Positions 1 to 6,360 of a stretch of DNA of 16,149 bases are shown here, piece after piece. Every line of letters starts with the position of its first letter. Within the stretch, counting starts at the first letter, position 1. The DNA is from CAYTAP01 sp964435775. Its GTDB lineage: Bacteria > Planctomycetota > Phycisphaerae > Tepidisphaerales > Tepidisphaeraceae. The position numbers and the translations under genes are program-made. The stretch covers positions 1 through 16,149 of the forward strand of contig CAYTAP010000098.1 in assembly GCA_964435775.1 (NCBI GenBank). Direction: 5' to 3'. The notes beneath the pieces are model-generated. The model was not told where the DNA came from, did not search any database, and saw only the letters and a list, made by a program, of their open reading frames with translations.

Positions 1-101
1 TCGAGGACGAGTTCGAGCTGTCCATTCCCGACGAAGAGGCCGAAAAAATACAGACCGTGGGCCAGGCGATCGACTACATCAAGGAACACTCCAATAAATG
101 A
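1..101 (+). CDS. acpP: Acyl carrier protein, C-terminal end (partial)
   Basis: Only the last 32 codons lie in the window, reading from base 3 to a TGA at 99-101. The visible peptide begins EDEFELSIPDEEAEKI and ends YIKEHSNK, which is the acidic helix III/IV end of a type II acyl carrier protein. ACP carries growing acyl chains on a phosphopantetheine arm in fatty acid synthesis; the serine that takes the arm lies upstream, outside the window. fabF follows 83 bp downstream on the same strand, the usual acpP-fabF order, which strongly supports the call. The two genes are probably co-transcribed. Confidence 0.93.
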   Translation, partial: EDEFELSIPDEEAEKIQTVGQAIDYIKEHSNK

Positions 102-184
102 CAGGGTTGTCCGCGGACGACCGGAGGCGCTTCCAACCGAGGTGAGCGGGCCGCCGGTCCCGGTTCGCGGGCGACCAGCAAGCC

Positions 185-1426
185 ATGAGCAATCGTCGCG
201 TCGTTATCACGGGTCTGGGGGTCATCACATCGCTCGGCGAGGAAGTCGAACGGATGTGGGAGAGTCTCTGCGCCGCCAGGAGCGGCATCACCTCCATCAC
301 GCGATGGGACACCACCAAATACCCGACGAAGATCGGCGGTGAATGCGCCGGCTTCGACGTGACCCGCTACGGCGTCGATGTCCGTGAAGCCAAGCGGATC
401 GACCGTTTCGGCCAGTTCGGACTGGCCGCAGCGATCAACGCCGTGAAGGACGCCGGCATTGATTTCTCCAGGGAAGATCCGGTTCGGGCCGGCGTGCTGA
501 TCGGCACCGGTATCGGCGGCATCGAGACGCTGGAGGAGCAGAACAAGATTCTCGTCACGCGGGGAGTCAGCCGCATCAGCCCCTTCACGGTGCCGCGGCT
601 GCTGGGCAACGCCGCCAGCGGCAACGTCTCCATCCTGTTCAAGATCAACGGCCCCAATTCGGCCGTCTGCACCGCCTGCGCCACCGGCTCCAACGCCATC
701 GGCGACGCCGGTCGGTTCATCCAGCACAACCTGGCCGACATCATGATCGCCGGCGGGGCGGAGGCGGCGCTGTGTGAACTGGGCATGGCCAGCTTCTGTG
801 CGGCCCGCGCCATGACAACACGGAATGAGGAGCCCACCCTCGCCAGCCGCCCGTGGGACAAGGACCGCGACGGCTTCGTGATGAGCGACGGCGCGGGCGT
901 CGTCATTCTCGAGGAATATGAACACGCGGTGAAGCGGGGCGCGCGGATCTACGCGGAGCTTGTGGGCTATGGGATGAGCGGCGATGGTTCGCACATCACC
1001 GCGCCCGAGCCCGAGGGTCGCGGCGCGGCGCTGGCGATGAGCCGGGCGCTGACCGACGCCGCCGTGAGCGGGGATCAGGTCGATTACATCAACGCGCACG
1101 GAACCAGCACGCCCCTGGGCGATGCCGCGGAAACCCGCGCCGTGAAATCACTGTTCGGCGATCACGCCTACAAGCTGGCGGTCAGTTCCACCAAGAGCCA
1201 GCTCGGCCACATGCTTGGCGCCAGCGGCGGCGTCGAGGCTGTCGCCACCGCGCTGGCCGTCCATCGCAACATCGTGCCCCCCACAATCAATCTCGACAGC
1301 CCCGATCCCGAATGCGACCTGGACTATGTCCCGCACAAGGCGCGGCCGATGACCGTCACCTATGCGATGAGCAACAGCTTCGGCTTCGGTGGGCACAACG
1401 CTTCGCTGCTGTTCAAGAAAATCTAA
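185..1426 (+). CDS. fabF: Beta-ketoacyl-ACP synthase II (FabF)
   Basis: This 413-residue protein is full length for FabF, the condensing enzyme that extends acyl-ACP by two carbons using malonyl-ACP. The thiolase-fold catalytic set is complete: the nucleophile Cys165 in TACATGS, His305 in NAHGTSTPLGD, Lys337 and His342 in STKSQLGHMLGASG. These are offset by two from the E. coli FabF residues Cys163, His303, Lys335 and His340. The C-terminal gating loop NSFGFGGHNAS (397-407) is also present. The start at 185 gives the typical MSNRRVVITGLG beginning, although there is no strong Shine-Dalgarno sequence before it. Position right after acpP fits a fatty acid synthesis operon. The cytosolic type II pathway is its expected place of action. 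Confidence 0.97.
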   Translation: MSNRRVVITGLGVITSLGEEVERMWESLCAARSGITSITRWDTTKYPTKIGGECAGFDVTRYGVDVREAKRIDRFGQFGLAAAINAVKDAGIDFSREDPVRAGVLIGTGIGGIETLEEQNKILVTRGVSRISPFTVPRLLGNAASGNVSILFKINGPNSAVCTACATGSNAIGDAGRFIQHNLADIMIAGGAEAALCELGMASFCAARAMTTRNEEPTLASRPWDKDRDGFVMSDGAGVVILEEYEHAVKRGARIYAELVGYGMSGDGSHITAPEPEGRGAALAMSRALTDAAVSGDQVDYINAHGTSTPLGDAAETRAVKSLFGDHAYKLAVSSTKSQLGHMLGASGGVEAVATALAVHRNIVPPTINLDSPDPECDLDYVPHKARPMTVTYAMSNSFGFGGHNASLLFKKI

Positions 1427-1478
1427 CCATTCCTTGCCTGCAGCGGCCGTATCAGCTTGTCTGCGGGGCGATCGCGCA

Positions 1479-1799
1479 TCAGGCTGGCTCTTCGTCGGCC
1501 GTTTCTTCTTCCTCCGCCGCTTGGTCGAACATATTTCGCAACTGCTCGGCCGCGTCGTCGTCATTCATGGCGACGGGGCGCAGATTGTCCTCGCTGTCGA
1601 GGTCATCGACTTCGGTGTTCTCGTCGCCGGCATCGTCGACATCGCCGGCGGCGTCATCCGGGAGGTTGTCGCCTTCGTCAATTTCGCCATCCACCGCCTC
1701 CTCCGGCATATGCGCCTCGTTGTCGGCCGCGGGTCCGGTGTAGCGCGATCCGTCCTTTTCCGTTTGATCGCCCGTGGGGTCGAAAATGCTCTCGGTCAT
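1479..1799 (-). CDS. Very acidic small hypothetical protein
   Basis: This gene encodes 106 residues and converges on fabF with a 52-bp gap. A clear ribosome binding site (GGAGGA) sits a few bases before the ATG, which makes it a likely real gene. The composition is striking: 39 residues are Asp or Glu and only 4 are Lys or Arg, so the net charge is about -35. There is no cysteine, no membrane segment and no signal peptide, and it is probably largely disordered. A hydrophobic patch (AEQLRNMFDQAAEE, about 84-97) near the C-terminus could form a short helix. I do not recognise the family. Such a protein could be a histone-like or DNA-mimic protein, a chaperone-like buffer or a partner of a basic protein, but nothing in the context picks one. 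Confidence 0.75.
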   Translation of the reverse strand: MTESIFDPTGDQTEKDGSRYTGPAADNEAHMPEEAVDGEIDEGDNLPDDAAGDVDDAGDENTEVDDLDSEDNLRPVAMNDDDAAEQLRNMFDQAAEEEETADEEPA

Positions 1800-1824
1800 G
1801 GGTTCCTCCGATTAATTTTGCACT

Positions 1825-1853
1825 TTGATTGACATGTCTTGAATTGATGATAC
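1825..1853 (+). promoter_or_regulatory. Candidate promoter for the DAHP synthase leader
   Basis: TTGATT (1825-1830) and TGATAC (1848-1853) are separated by 17 bp. If used, it would give a leader of roughly 215 nt before the DAHP synthase start at 2075, covering the two hairpins found there. It lies in the divergent gap between the acidic-protein gene and the DAHP synthase gene. The match to consensus is only moderate. Confidence 0.3.
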
Positions 1854-1902
1854 CTTTTCTTCGTGCAAAGTGCGCAGGTTCGGAACTTCGGATTTTGGTT
1901 TA

Positions 1903-1921
1903 GCGGATATTTTTATCCCGC
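1903..1921 (+). other. Leader hairpin 1 upstream of DAHP synthase
   Basis: GCGGATA (1903-1909) can pair with TATCCCGC (1914-1921) across a TTTT loop with one bulged C. It lies about 50 nt upstream of the terminator-like hairpin in the same leader. It may be part of an attenuation structure or may be incidental. Confidence 0.3.
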
Positions 1922-1969
1922 CGGCCATCCCGTGTTCTGAGCTTTTGGATTGATTTTCGAGTGATTCAC

Positions 1970-2001
1970 AAGCCTCCGGACGCGGGTCCTGGGGCTTTTT
2001 T
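1970..2001 (+). terminator. Terminator-like hairpin in the DAHP synthase leader
   Basis: The arms 1970-1981 (AAGCCTCCGGAC) and 1986-1997 (GTCCTGGGGCTT) pair over 12 positions, with one G-U wobble and one C-U mismatch, around a 4-base loop. Six T residues follow (1996-2001). This is the shape of an intrinsic terminator on the + strand. No + strand gene ends nearby: fabF stops at 1426 and the gene between is on the - strand. It lies 73 bp before the DAHP synthase start, so a role in transcription attenuation is the simplest reading. Confidence 0.6.
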
Positions 2002-2074
2002 CGTTTTGATACCGCATGACCGCCCGCTGGAATCCACTGCGACTGACATGCGGGCAACCACAGGAGAAAGAGCC

Positions 2075-3097
2075 ATGATCGTCGTGATGAAACCGCAGGC
2101 CGCGGCCGGTGAATTGGAGCGAGTCGTGAAACTGGTGCGTGAAATGGGATTGAAGGAACATGTGATCGTGGGTTCGGAGCGCACGGTCGTCGCCGTCGTC
2201 GGCAATGAGCGAGACAAAAACCCCACCCGCCTTGAAGCGCTGGACGGGGTGGACAAGGTGCTGCCGATCCTGGCGCCCTACATCATGGCGTCGAGCGAGG
2301 CGAAAAAGGAACGCACCGTGGTTCCCTTCGGCGGGCGCGCCGGTGGATCGGTCGGCGGGCCGCGCATCGGTGTCATCGCTGGACCGTGCAGCGTTGAGGA
2401 TGAGGGGCAGTTGCTCGATCTCGCCCATCAACTCCGCGAAGCCGGCGCCACCGCGCTTCGCGGCGGGGCGTTCAAACCGCGAACCAGCCCCTACGCCTTC
2501 CAGGGTCTGGCCGAGGAAGGGCTGAAGTACCTGGCCAAGGCTCGTGAGAAGACCGGGCTGGCCGTGGTCACGGAGGTCATGGCGATCGAGCAGATCGATG
2601 TCGTGTGCGAATACGCCGACATCCTCCAGATCGGCGCGCGGAACATGCAGAATTACAACCTGCTCAACAAGGTGGGGGAGTGTCGCAAGCCGGTGCTCCT
2701 CAAGCGCGGGTTGTCCGCGACGCTCGAGGAGTTCCTGCTGGCCGCCGAGTACATCCTGTCCAACGGCAACGCGCAGGTGATCCTCTGCGAGCGGGGCATC
2801 CGGACGTTCGAGGACTATGTCCGCAACACGCTTCCGCTGGCGATCGTCCCCGAACTTCATCGCCGCAGCCATCTGCCGGTTGTCGTCGATCCGTCGCATG
2901 GGACCGGCAAGAGCCATCTGGTCGATCCGATGTGCCGCGCCGCCGTCGCGGCCGGGGCGGATGGTCTGATCGTTGAAGTCCACGGCGATCCGGCTCATGC
3001 GATGACCGATGGAGCGCAATCGCTCAACCCAACACAATTCGCCGAGATGATGAAGTCCGTTCGCCGCATCGCCGCGGCGGTGGACCGGGAGGTGTGA
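2075..3097 (+). CDS. aroF: 3-deoxy-7-phosphoheptulonate (DAHP) synthase
   Basis: This enzyme condenses phosphoenolpyruvate with erythrose 4-phosphate, the first step of the shikimate pathway to aromatic amino acids. The start at 2075 follows an AGGAGAAAG ribosome binding site and gives 340 residues, close to the 338 of Thermotoga maritima DAHP synthase. The N-terminal 70 residues (MIVVMKPQAA...) are the ferredoxin-like regulatory domain; the barrel begins near IGVIAGPCSVE. Metal ligands expected by alignment are Cys105, His275 (DPSHGTG), Glu301 (EVHGDP) and Asp312. Substrate motifs RGGAFKPRTSP (129-139), QIGARNMQN (185-193) and LLKRG (208-212) are intact. The N-terminal domain in this subtype binds aromatic amino acids for feedback control. 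The leader carries a terminator-like hairpin, so transcription may be controlled too. Confidence 0.96.
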   Translation: MIVVMKPQAAAGELERVVKLVREMGLKEHVIVGSERTVVAVVGNERDKNPTRLEALDGVDKVLPILAPYIMASSEAKKERTVVPFGGRAGGSVGGPRIGVIAGPCSVEDEGQLLDLAHQLREAGATALRGGAFKPRTSPYAFQGLAEEGLKYLAKAREKTGLAVVTEVMAIEQIDVVCEYADILQIGARNMQNYNLLNKVGECRKPVLLKRGLSATLEEFLLAAEYILSNGNAQVILCERGIRTFEDYVRNTLPLAIVPELHRRSHLPVVVDPSHGTGKSHLVDPMCRAAVAAGADGLIVEVHGDPAHAMTDGAQSLNPTQFAEMMKSVRRIAAAVDREV

Positions 3098-3161
3098 AGG
3101 GGTTCGGCAAGCTCCTCTCATGGCGCCTTCGTCGTGATATTTGAAAGAGCTGCGGAAAAGA

Positions 3162-3190
3162 ATGACGGGATTTGTGTTCGGTCATACAAT
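3162..3190 (+). promoter_or_regulatory. Candidate promoter for the toxin-antitoxin pair
   Basis: ATGACG (3162-3167) and TACAAT (3185-3190) are separated by 17 bp and lie just before the antitoxin gene at 3214. The -10 box is a good match and the -35 box is partial. TA operons usually have their own promoter, which supports the call. Confidence 0.4.
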
Positions 3191-3213
3191 TGAGGCACAA
3201 AGGCAGGTGAACC

Positions 3214-3426
3214 ATGGGTGTTGGCACATTGGAAATCGGCGGCAAAAAGTTCGTCGTCATCCCTGAAAAGGAATACCGACAATTGAAGGAACAAGCCGAG
3301 TCTGGAATGCTCGCGGATGAATCCGTTGAGCAGGATTTGCGGGACAGTGCGGAGTTGAAGCGTCGCAAGGCATCCGGCGAAAAAGGGATTCCACTCGCTG
3401 AGATGCGGAAGCAACTCAGGATATAG
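3214..3426 (+). CDS. Putative antitoxin of a RelE/ParE-type pair
   Basis: The gene encodes 70 residues. An AGGTGA ribosome binding site lies just before the ATG. The protein has a short N-terminal beta-rich part (LEIGGKKFVVIPEKEYRQL, about 5-23), the sort of opening seen in prevent-host-death/YefM-like antitoxins, followed by a charged helical tail rich in Lys, Arg and Glu. The stop codon (3424-3426) lies directly before the toxin reading frame, which is the usual antitoxin-then-toxin order. The N-terminal part would be expected to bind the operator and the tail to wrap the toxin. The family assignment rests mainly on this context, since the sequence is short and diverged. It lies just outside the left end of the mobile element. 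Confidence 0.72.
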   Translation: MGVGTLEIGGKKFVVIPEKEYRQLKEQAESGMLADESVEQDLRDSAELKRRKASGEKGIPLAEMRKQLRI

Positions 3427-3427
3427 T

Positions 3428-3691
3428 GCGGTTTACGAAGTCAGCATTCATCCCGCCGCTGCCAAGAGTATCCGCAAATATCCGCGGAACACTCAGTTGC
3501 GCATCGTGGACGCGATACAAAAGCTGGCGAGTGATCCCCGGCCTCGCGGTTTTCGCAAGCTGAGTGGCCGGGATGACGAGTACCGCATCCGCGTGGGCGA
3601 CTACCGAATTATCTATACCATCGACAATGACGGCGGCGTCGTGGAAGTGGGAATTGCGGCTGACCGCAAGGACGCGTATCGCGGCCGGTAG
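3428..3691 (+). CDS. RelE/ParE-family toxin, start codon unclear
   Basis: The frame encodes AVYEVSIHPAAAKSIRKYP, then LASDPRPRGFRKLSGRDDEY, then RIRVGDYRIIYTID, then VGIAADRKDAYRG. This is a complete RelE/ParE fold from strand 1 to the basic C-terminus. RelE enzymes cut mRNA in the ribosomal A site; ParE relatives poison gyrase, and sequence alone does not separate them. From the in-frame stop at 3356-3358 down to 3496 there is no ATG, GTG or TTG in frame; only a CTG at 3398 is available. The first usual start is TTG 3497, which would remove about 23 residues including strand 1 and helix 1. A GTG at 3426-3428 overlaps the antitoxin stop exactly where a start is expected, but it is out of frame. 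The gene may be frameshifted at its 5' end, or it may use a rare start. Confidence 0.72.
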   Translation, partial: AVYEVSIHPAAAKSIRKYPRNTQLRIVDAIQKLASDPRPRGFRKLSGRDDEYRIRVGDYRIIYTIDNDGGVVEVGIAADRKDAYRGR

Positions 3692-3711
3692 TTCATGGGG
3701 CGAAAGGGAAC

Positions 3712-3739
3712 GGCAATCGCAAATGATGGCGAGATTGCC
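3712..3739 (-). other. Hairpin next to the attL tRNA fragment
   Basis: GGCAATC (3712-3718) pairs perfectly with GATTGCC (3733-3739) across 14 nt. On the - strand it begins two bases after the last tRNA-derived position, so it was probably the 3' processing or termination hairpin of the tRNA-Arg gene before integration. There is no strong T-run after it. Confidence 0.35.
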
Positions 3740-3787
3740 AATGCACCCGGCAGGATTCGAACCTGCGACCGGCGGATTAGAAATCCG
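3740..3787 (-). repeat. attL: duplicated 3' part of tRNA-Arg
   Basis: These 48 bases match 10620-10667 with one difference (c3773 against t10653). They cover tRNA nucleotides C28 to A73, that is most of the anticodon arm, the variable loop, the T arm and the 3' acceptor strand, but lack the 5' half, so no tRNA can be made here. This is the usual footprint of a tyrosine integrase element at a tRNA gene. At position 42 this copy encodes G, which pairs correctly with C28. Confidence 0.93.
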
Positions 3788-3813
3788 TTTTTGCACCTAT
3801 TGACCAGTTGTGA

Positions 3814-3842
3814 TTGACGTTGCTATTCATTGACGATACAGT
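3814..3842 (+). promoter_or_regulatory. Candidate integrase promoter
   Basis: TTGACG (3814-3819) and TACAGT (3837-3842) are separated by exactly 17 bp, a good sigma-70-type match. It lies 27 bp inside attL and points to the integrase gene at 4002. TTGAC also occurs at 3800 and 3830, so the region may hold overlapping sites. The GGTAGCACC repeats fall in the resulting 5' leader. Confidence 0.55.
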
Positions 3843-3904
3843 GATTTACGTCGATTTTCAGGGTGTTTTGAGATTTCTCGAAATTGATGGAAATTGACCC
3901 CTGC

Positions 3905-3935
3905 GGTAGCACCCGGGTAGCACCAAGGTAGCACC
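3905..3935 (+). repeat. Three 9-bp GGTAGCACC repeats at 11-bp spacing (left arm)
   Basis: GGTAGCACC occurs at 3905-3913, 3916-3924 and 3927-3935, so the copies start exactly 11 bp apart, one helical turn, and lie on one face of the DNA. The same motif recurs as a pair with the same spacing near attR. This is the expected layout of arm-type binding sites for the N-terminal domain of a lambda-type integrase. They also lie between the candidate int promoter and the int start, so binding could repress int. Confidence 0.8.
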
Positions 3936-4001
3936 GACATTTTAGGGGTGTGCGGCGGTAGGGAAATGTTTGGGGCGAAAAGTCTCTATCAGGAATGCGA
4001 C

Positions 4002-5210
4002 ATGAATCACGCGATGCGGTTGGCCGGACAAGTGGACAAGGCAATCACGCGGCGAATCGTTTTCACCGTCGCGGCACTTGACCGTTTGAGTTGCCCATCG
4101 GGCAAGCGGCGCGTTTGGGTGTATGACGCGAGACAAGCGGCGCTGGCGATGATGGTGACGGAGACGCAAGCCAAGAGTTTTTATTTGTATCGCAAGGTCA
4201 ACGGCCGCCCGCAACGTTTGCGTCTTGGAGGGTATCGGGACATCAGCATCGAGCAGGCACGCAGACTCACGGCGGAAATGGTTGGCGAGATCGTGCGCGG
4301 CGTGGACCCGATGGCGCGGCGACGGCGGAACCGCGAGCGAAAAAGAACATTCGATGACCTGTTCCAATGGTTTCTGGAGAACGAGGCCAAGCCATCCAAG
4401 CGCAGCTGGGAGGATGATGAAATCCGGTACAACAAGCACCTGAAGCGGGGGCTGGGATTGAAACCGGCCGCCTCGATCACCACGGCGGACATCATCGCGT
4501 TTCATCGCAAGCTGGGGCGGACGAATCCAACGCTGGCCAACCGGGTGTTGGCGCTGATATCGGTCATCTACAATCGCGCCAAGCGGCGGGGGGAGTATTC
4601 CGGCGACAATCCGGCCATCGGCGTTGAAAAGTATCCTGAATCGAGTCGATCGCGCTTCCTCCTTCCGGAAGAAATGCCCCGGTTCTTCGCGGCGATGAAT
4701 GATGAACCGAATCCGCTGTTCCGGGATTTTTTCCAGCTTGCACTCTGGACGGGGGCGCGATCCGGCAATATCAAGTCGATGCGATGGGATGAAATCAGCT
4801 TTGACTTAAAGCTCTGGCAGATTCCACCGGAGAAGGCCAAAGGCAAGCAGGGAATCGCCGTGCCTCTCACGCCGCAAGCAATGGAGATACTGGAGCGACG
4901 CCGCAAGGCCGATCCGCATGGGCAATGGGTGCTGCCTTCATCGGGCAAGAGCGGCCACCTGGAGGAACCCAAAAAGGCATGGGGTGCGTTGCTCAACCGG
5001 GCGGCGATTCAAGACCTGCGCATTCACGATCTCCGGCGCACGCTGGGAAGCTGGATGGCGGCCGGTGGTGCGAGCCTTCACGTCATCGGCAAAACGCTGG
5101 GACATCGCAACGAGAGCACCACGGCGGTCTACGCGCGGTTGCAGCTTGACCCCGTTCGATCCGCCGTGGATCGCGCGTCGGCGGCGATGCTGGAAGCGGG
5201 GGAAGGGTGA
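4002..5210 (+). CDS. int: Tyrosine recombinase (integrase)
   Basis: This protein of about 402 residues catalyses site-specific integration and excision. The start at 4002 is chosen because AGGA lies 8 nt before the ATG; in-frame starts at 3948 and 3966 would add 18 or 12 residues. An N-terminal arm-binding region of the P4/DUF4102-like kind (YLYRKVNGRPQRLRLGGYRDIS, then IEQARRLTAEMVGEIVRGVDP) is followed by a SAM-like core-binding domain (about 115-205) and the catalytic domain. The catalytic residues are present: Arg253 in TGARSGNI, a lysine in EKAKGKQG (278-282), His342 and Arg345 in HDLRR, His368 in LGHRN, and the nucleophile Tyr377 in TAVYARL. It lies next to attL and points inward, as in most tRNA-integrated elements. 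Confidence 0.96.
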   Translation: MNHAMRLAGQVDKAITRRIVFTVAALDRLSCPSGKRRVWVYDARQAALAMMVTETQAKSFYLYRKVNGRPQRLRLGGYRDISIEQARRLTAEMVGEIVRGVDPMARRRRNRERKRTFDDLFQWFLENEAKPSKRSWEDDEIRYNKHLKRGLGLKPAASITTADIIAFHRKLGRTNPTLANRVLALISVIYNRAKRRGEYSGDNPAIGVEKYPESSRSRFLLPEEMPRFFAAMNDEPNPLFRDFFQLALWTGARSGNIKSMRWDEISFDLKLWQIPPEKAKGKQGIAVPLTPQAMEILERRRKADPHGQWVLPSSGKSGHLEEPKKAWGALLNRAAIQDLRIHDLRRTLGSWMAAGGASLHVIGKTLGHRNESTTAVYARLQLDPVRSAVDRASAAMLEAGEG

Positions 5211-5290
5211 TGGAAAAGATGTAGAATCGTGACAATCGACGGGAACGGCGGATTGATCCCCGCCGCATGATCCGGGTGCGGGTGTGGCGC

Positions 5291-5343
5291 TTCACCTATC
5301 GCCATGCCCGCCCTGGATCGGACCCGGCAACGGAATAGGTGAA
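5291..5343 (+). promoter_or_regulatory. Inverted repeat overlapping a ribosome binding site
   Basis: TTCACCTAT (5291-5299) and ATAGGTGAA (5335-5343) are perfect inverted copies separated by 35 bp. The right arm contains the AGGTGAA ribosome binding site of the gene starting at 5347. In RNA the two arms could pair and hide the site; as DNA it could be an operator for one of the element's HTH proteins. Confidence 0.45.
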
Positions 5344-5346
5344 AGC

Positions 5347-6228
5347 ATGTCAAACGTCGATCTCGAATGGCGAGCGCTTGAAGTTGCGTACCATCTTGAA
5401 ATGATTCTCACCATGACCATATCGCCGGGATGGGGACGGCCGGGGGATATCAACCAAGCTCAAAGAGAAGGGGACCACGGCGCGGTGCTGCTGGTGAACA
5501 TCGCGCAGCGGAATGGCTGGCCGGTTCGGGTGCTGCCGCAATTGGTGGCAAACGTCAAGTTGCATTGGCAGGACGAATGGTTGCGGGAAGCGGTGGGAGA
5601 GATACGGGACTTGCGAGGCCGCTTGCGGGCGAAGCACATCGCCAGAGAACAGACAGGCGTACCACAAGCGCTTGATCTTTTTAAGCAATGGTCAACGCGG
5701 TGGGAGAATTGGTTTCGGCACAATTCAGAGGCATACCGCGAGAAGTTTATGACGCCGGAAGCGACGGCCGAGATGAATGTGCTGCGCGATCGTTTTGCAA
5801 GAGTCGCCGAGCCTCTTATCCTGTTGGCGGAGGAACTTGGCATTGACGCCGCCGCGCTCGATTCCTTCATTCACAAGCTGGATGGTAGCCCCAGCGCCAT
5901 TGACGGAACCCGTCGAGTGCTGCAAAGACTCGCTGGAAGGGTAGAGACCGATGCGGTGAATGGCTTAATGACGCGGCGAATCGAGGAACCCGCAAGAGGC
6001 ACGCGCGTCAATGGATCGGCGATGCAGGATGGTGACGCCGTGGATTCAACAGGATGGCTGACCGTGACGGCGGCGGCCAAAACAATTGATGTGGGGACTG
6101 GCCAAATATCCAAGCTCTGCACCGCCGGCACGATTGAATGTCGAGGGGAGGGGCGCGCTCGCCGAGTGAACGCCAATTCTCTTGCGGCGTACCGCCTCCA
6201 AAAAGATGCGAAGAATGGATGGAATTAA
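5347..6228 (+). CDS. Hypothetical protein with C-terminal helix-turn-helix
   Basis: The start at 5347 has an AGGTGAA site just upstream and gives 293 residues. Residues 1-230 are largely helical and charged, with no family I recognise; a Trp-rich stretch LFKQWSTRWENWFRHN lies at about 111-126. Residues 236-285 (WLTVTAAAKTIDV, ISKLCTAGTIECRGEGRARRVN, SLAAYRLQ) look like a winged HTH of the excisionase/MerR-like class, with the recognition helix at GQISKLCTAG and a wing at GEGRARRV. It is the first gene after int and may regulate the element or help excision. The inverted repeat over its ribosome binding site suggests control of its own expression. DNA binding is a fair inference; the role of the long N-terminal part is unknown. 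Confidence 0.75.
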   Translation: MSNVDLEWRALEVAYHLEMILTMTISPGWGRPGDINQAQREGDHGAVLLVNIAQRNGWPVRVLPQLVANVKLHWQDEWLREAVGEIRDLRGRLRAKHIAREQTGVPQALDLFKQWSTRWENWFRHNSEAYREKFMTPEATAEMNVLRDRFARVAEPLILLAEELGIDAAALDSFIHKLDGSPSAIDGTRRVLQRLAGRVETDAVNGLMTRRIEEPARGTRVNGSAMQDGDAVDSTGWLTVTAAAKTIDVGTGQISKLCTAGTIECRGEGRARRVNANSLAAYRLQKDAKNGWN

Positions 6229-6230
6229 AC

Positions 6231-6322
6231 GCTTCCATTGCTTCCATCTTGCTTCCACACGATTTTATTTTTTGGGATTTTTCACTGAATTGTGGGTGAT
6301 TAATCCCGACCCGTGGCTTCCA
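6231..6322 (+). repeat. GCTTCCA repeats beside an AT-rich stretch
   Basis: GCTTCCA occurs at 6231-6237, 6240-6246 and 6251-6257 in direct orientation, starts 9 and 11 bp apart, with a fourth copy at 6316-6322. Between the third and fourth copies is an AT-rich stretch (about 6258-6303) unlike the GC-rich surroundings. Iterons beside AT-rich DNA are typical of replication origins, and the same layout also fits an operator in front of the excisionase-like gene. It is the clearest such site in the element. Confidence 0.5.
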
Positions 6323-6338
6323 AGTTTTTTCCCTCCCC

Positions 6339-6360
6339 GCCCGCCAATAAAACGGCGGGC
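6339..6360 (+). promoter_or_regulatory. Hairpin abutting the start codon of the AlpA-like gene
   Basis: GCCCGCC (6339-6345) pairs perfectly with GGCGGGC (6354-6360) around an 8-base loop. The right arm ends at the base before the ATG at 6361, where a ribosome binding site would be expected. The hairpin could block initiation or be a protein-binding dyad. Confidence 0.45.

Noticed and set aside
74..1099. Long open frame on the - strand opposite fabF
   Set aside because: It is the antisense shadow of a GC-rich gene. Its product is low-complexity (Ala, Gly, Arg, His) and fabF on the + strand has all catalytic residues.
1389..1832. + strand open frames opposite the acidic-protein gene
   Set aside because: They lack a good ribosome binding site and read as antisense of an Asp/Glu-rich gene; the - strand gene has a clear GGAGGA site.
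1913..3121. 402-residue open frame on the - strand opposite DAHP synthase
   Set aside because: It is fully covered by a DAHP synthase with intact motifs; the antisense product is Arg/His-rich and matches nothing.
3426..3440. Programmed -1 frameshift joining GTG 3426 to the toxin frame
   Set aside because: The bases there do not form a slippery heptamer and neither tRNA could re-pair in the new frame, so a mutation or a rare start is more likely.
3905..3935. Possible CRISPR-like array (GGTAGCACC repeats)
   Set aside because: Units are 9 bp with 2-bp gaps and there are no spacers or cas genes; the match to the right end makes integrase arm sites far more likely.
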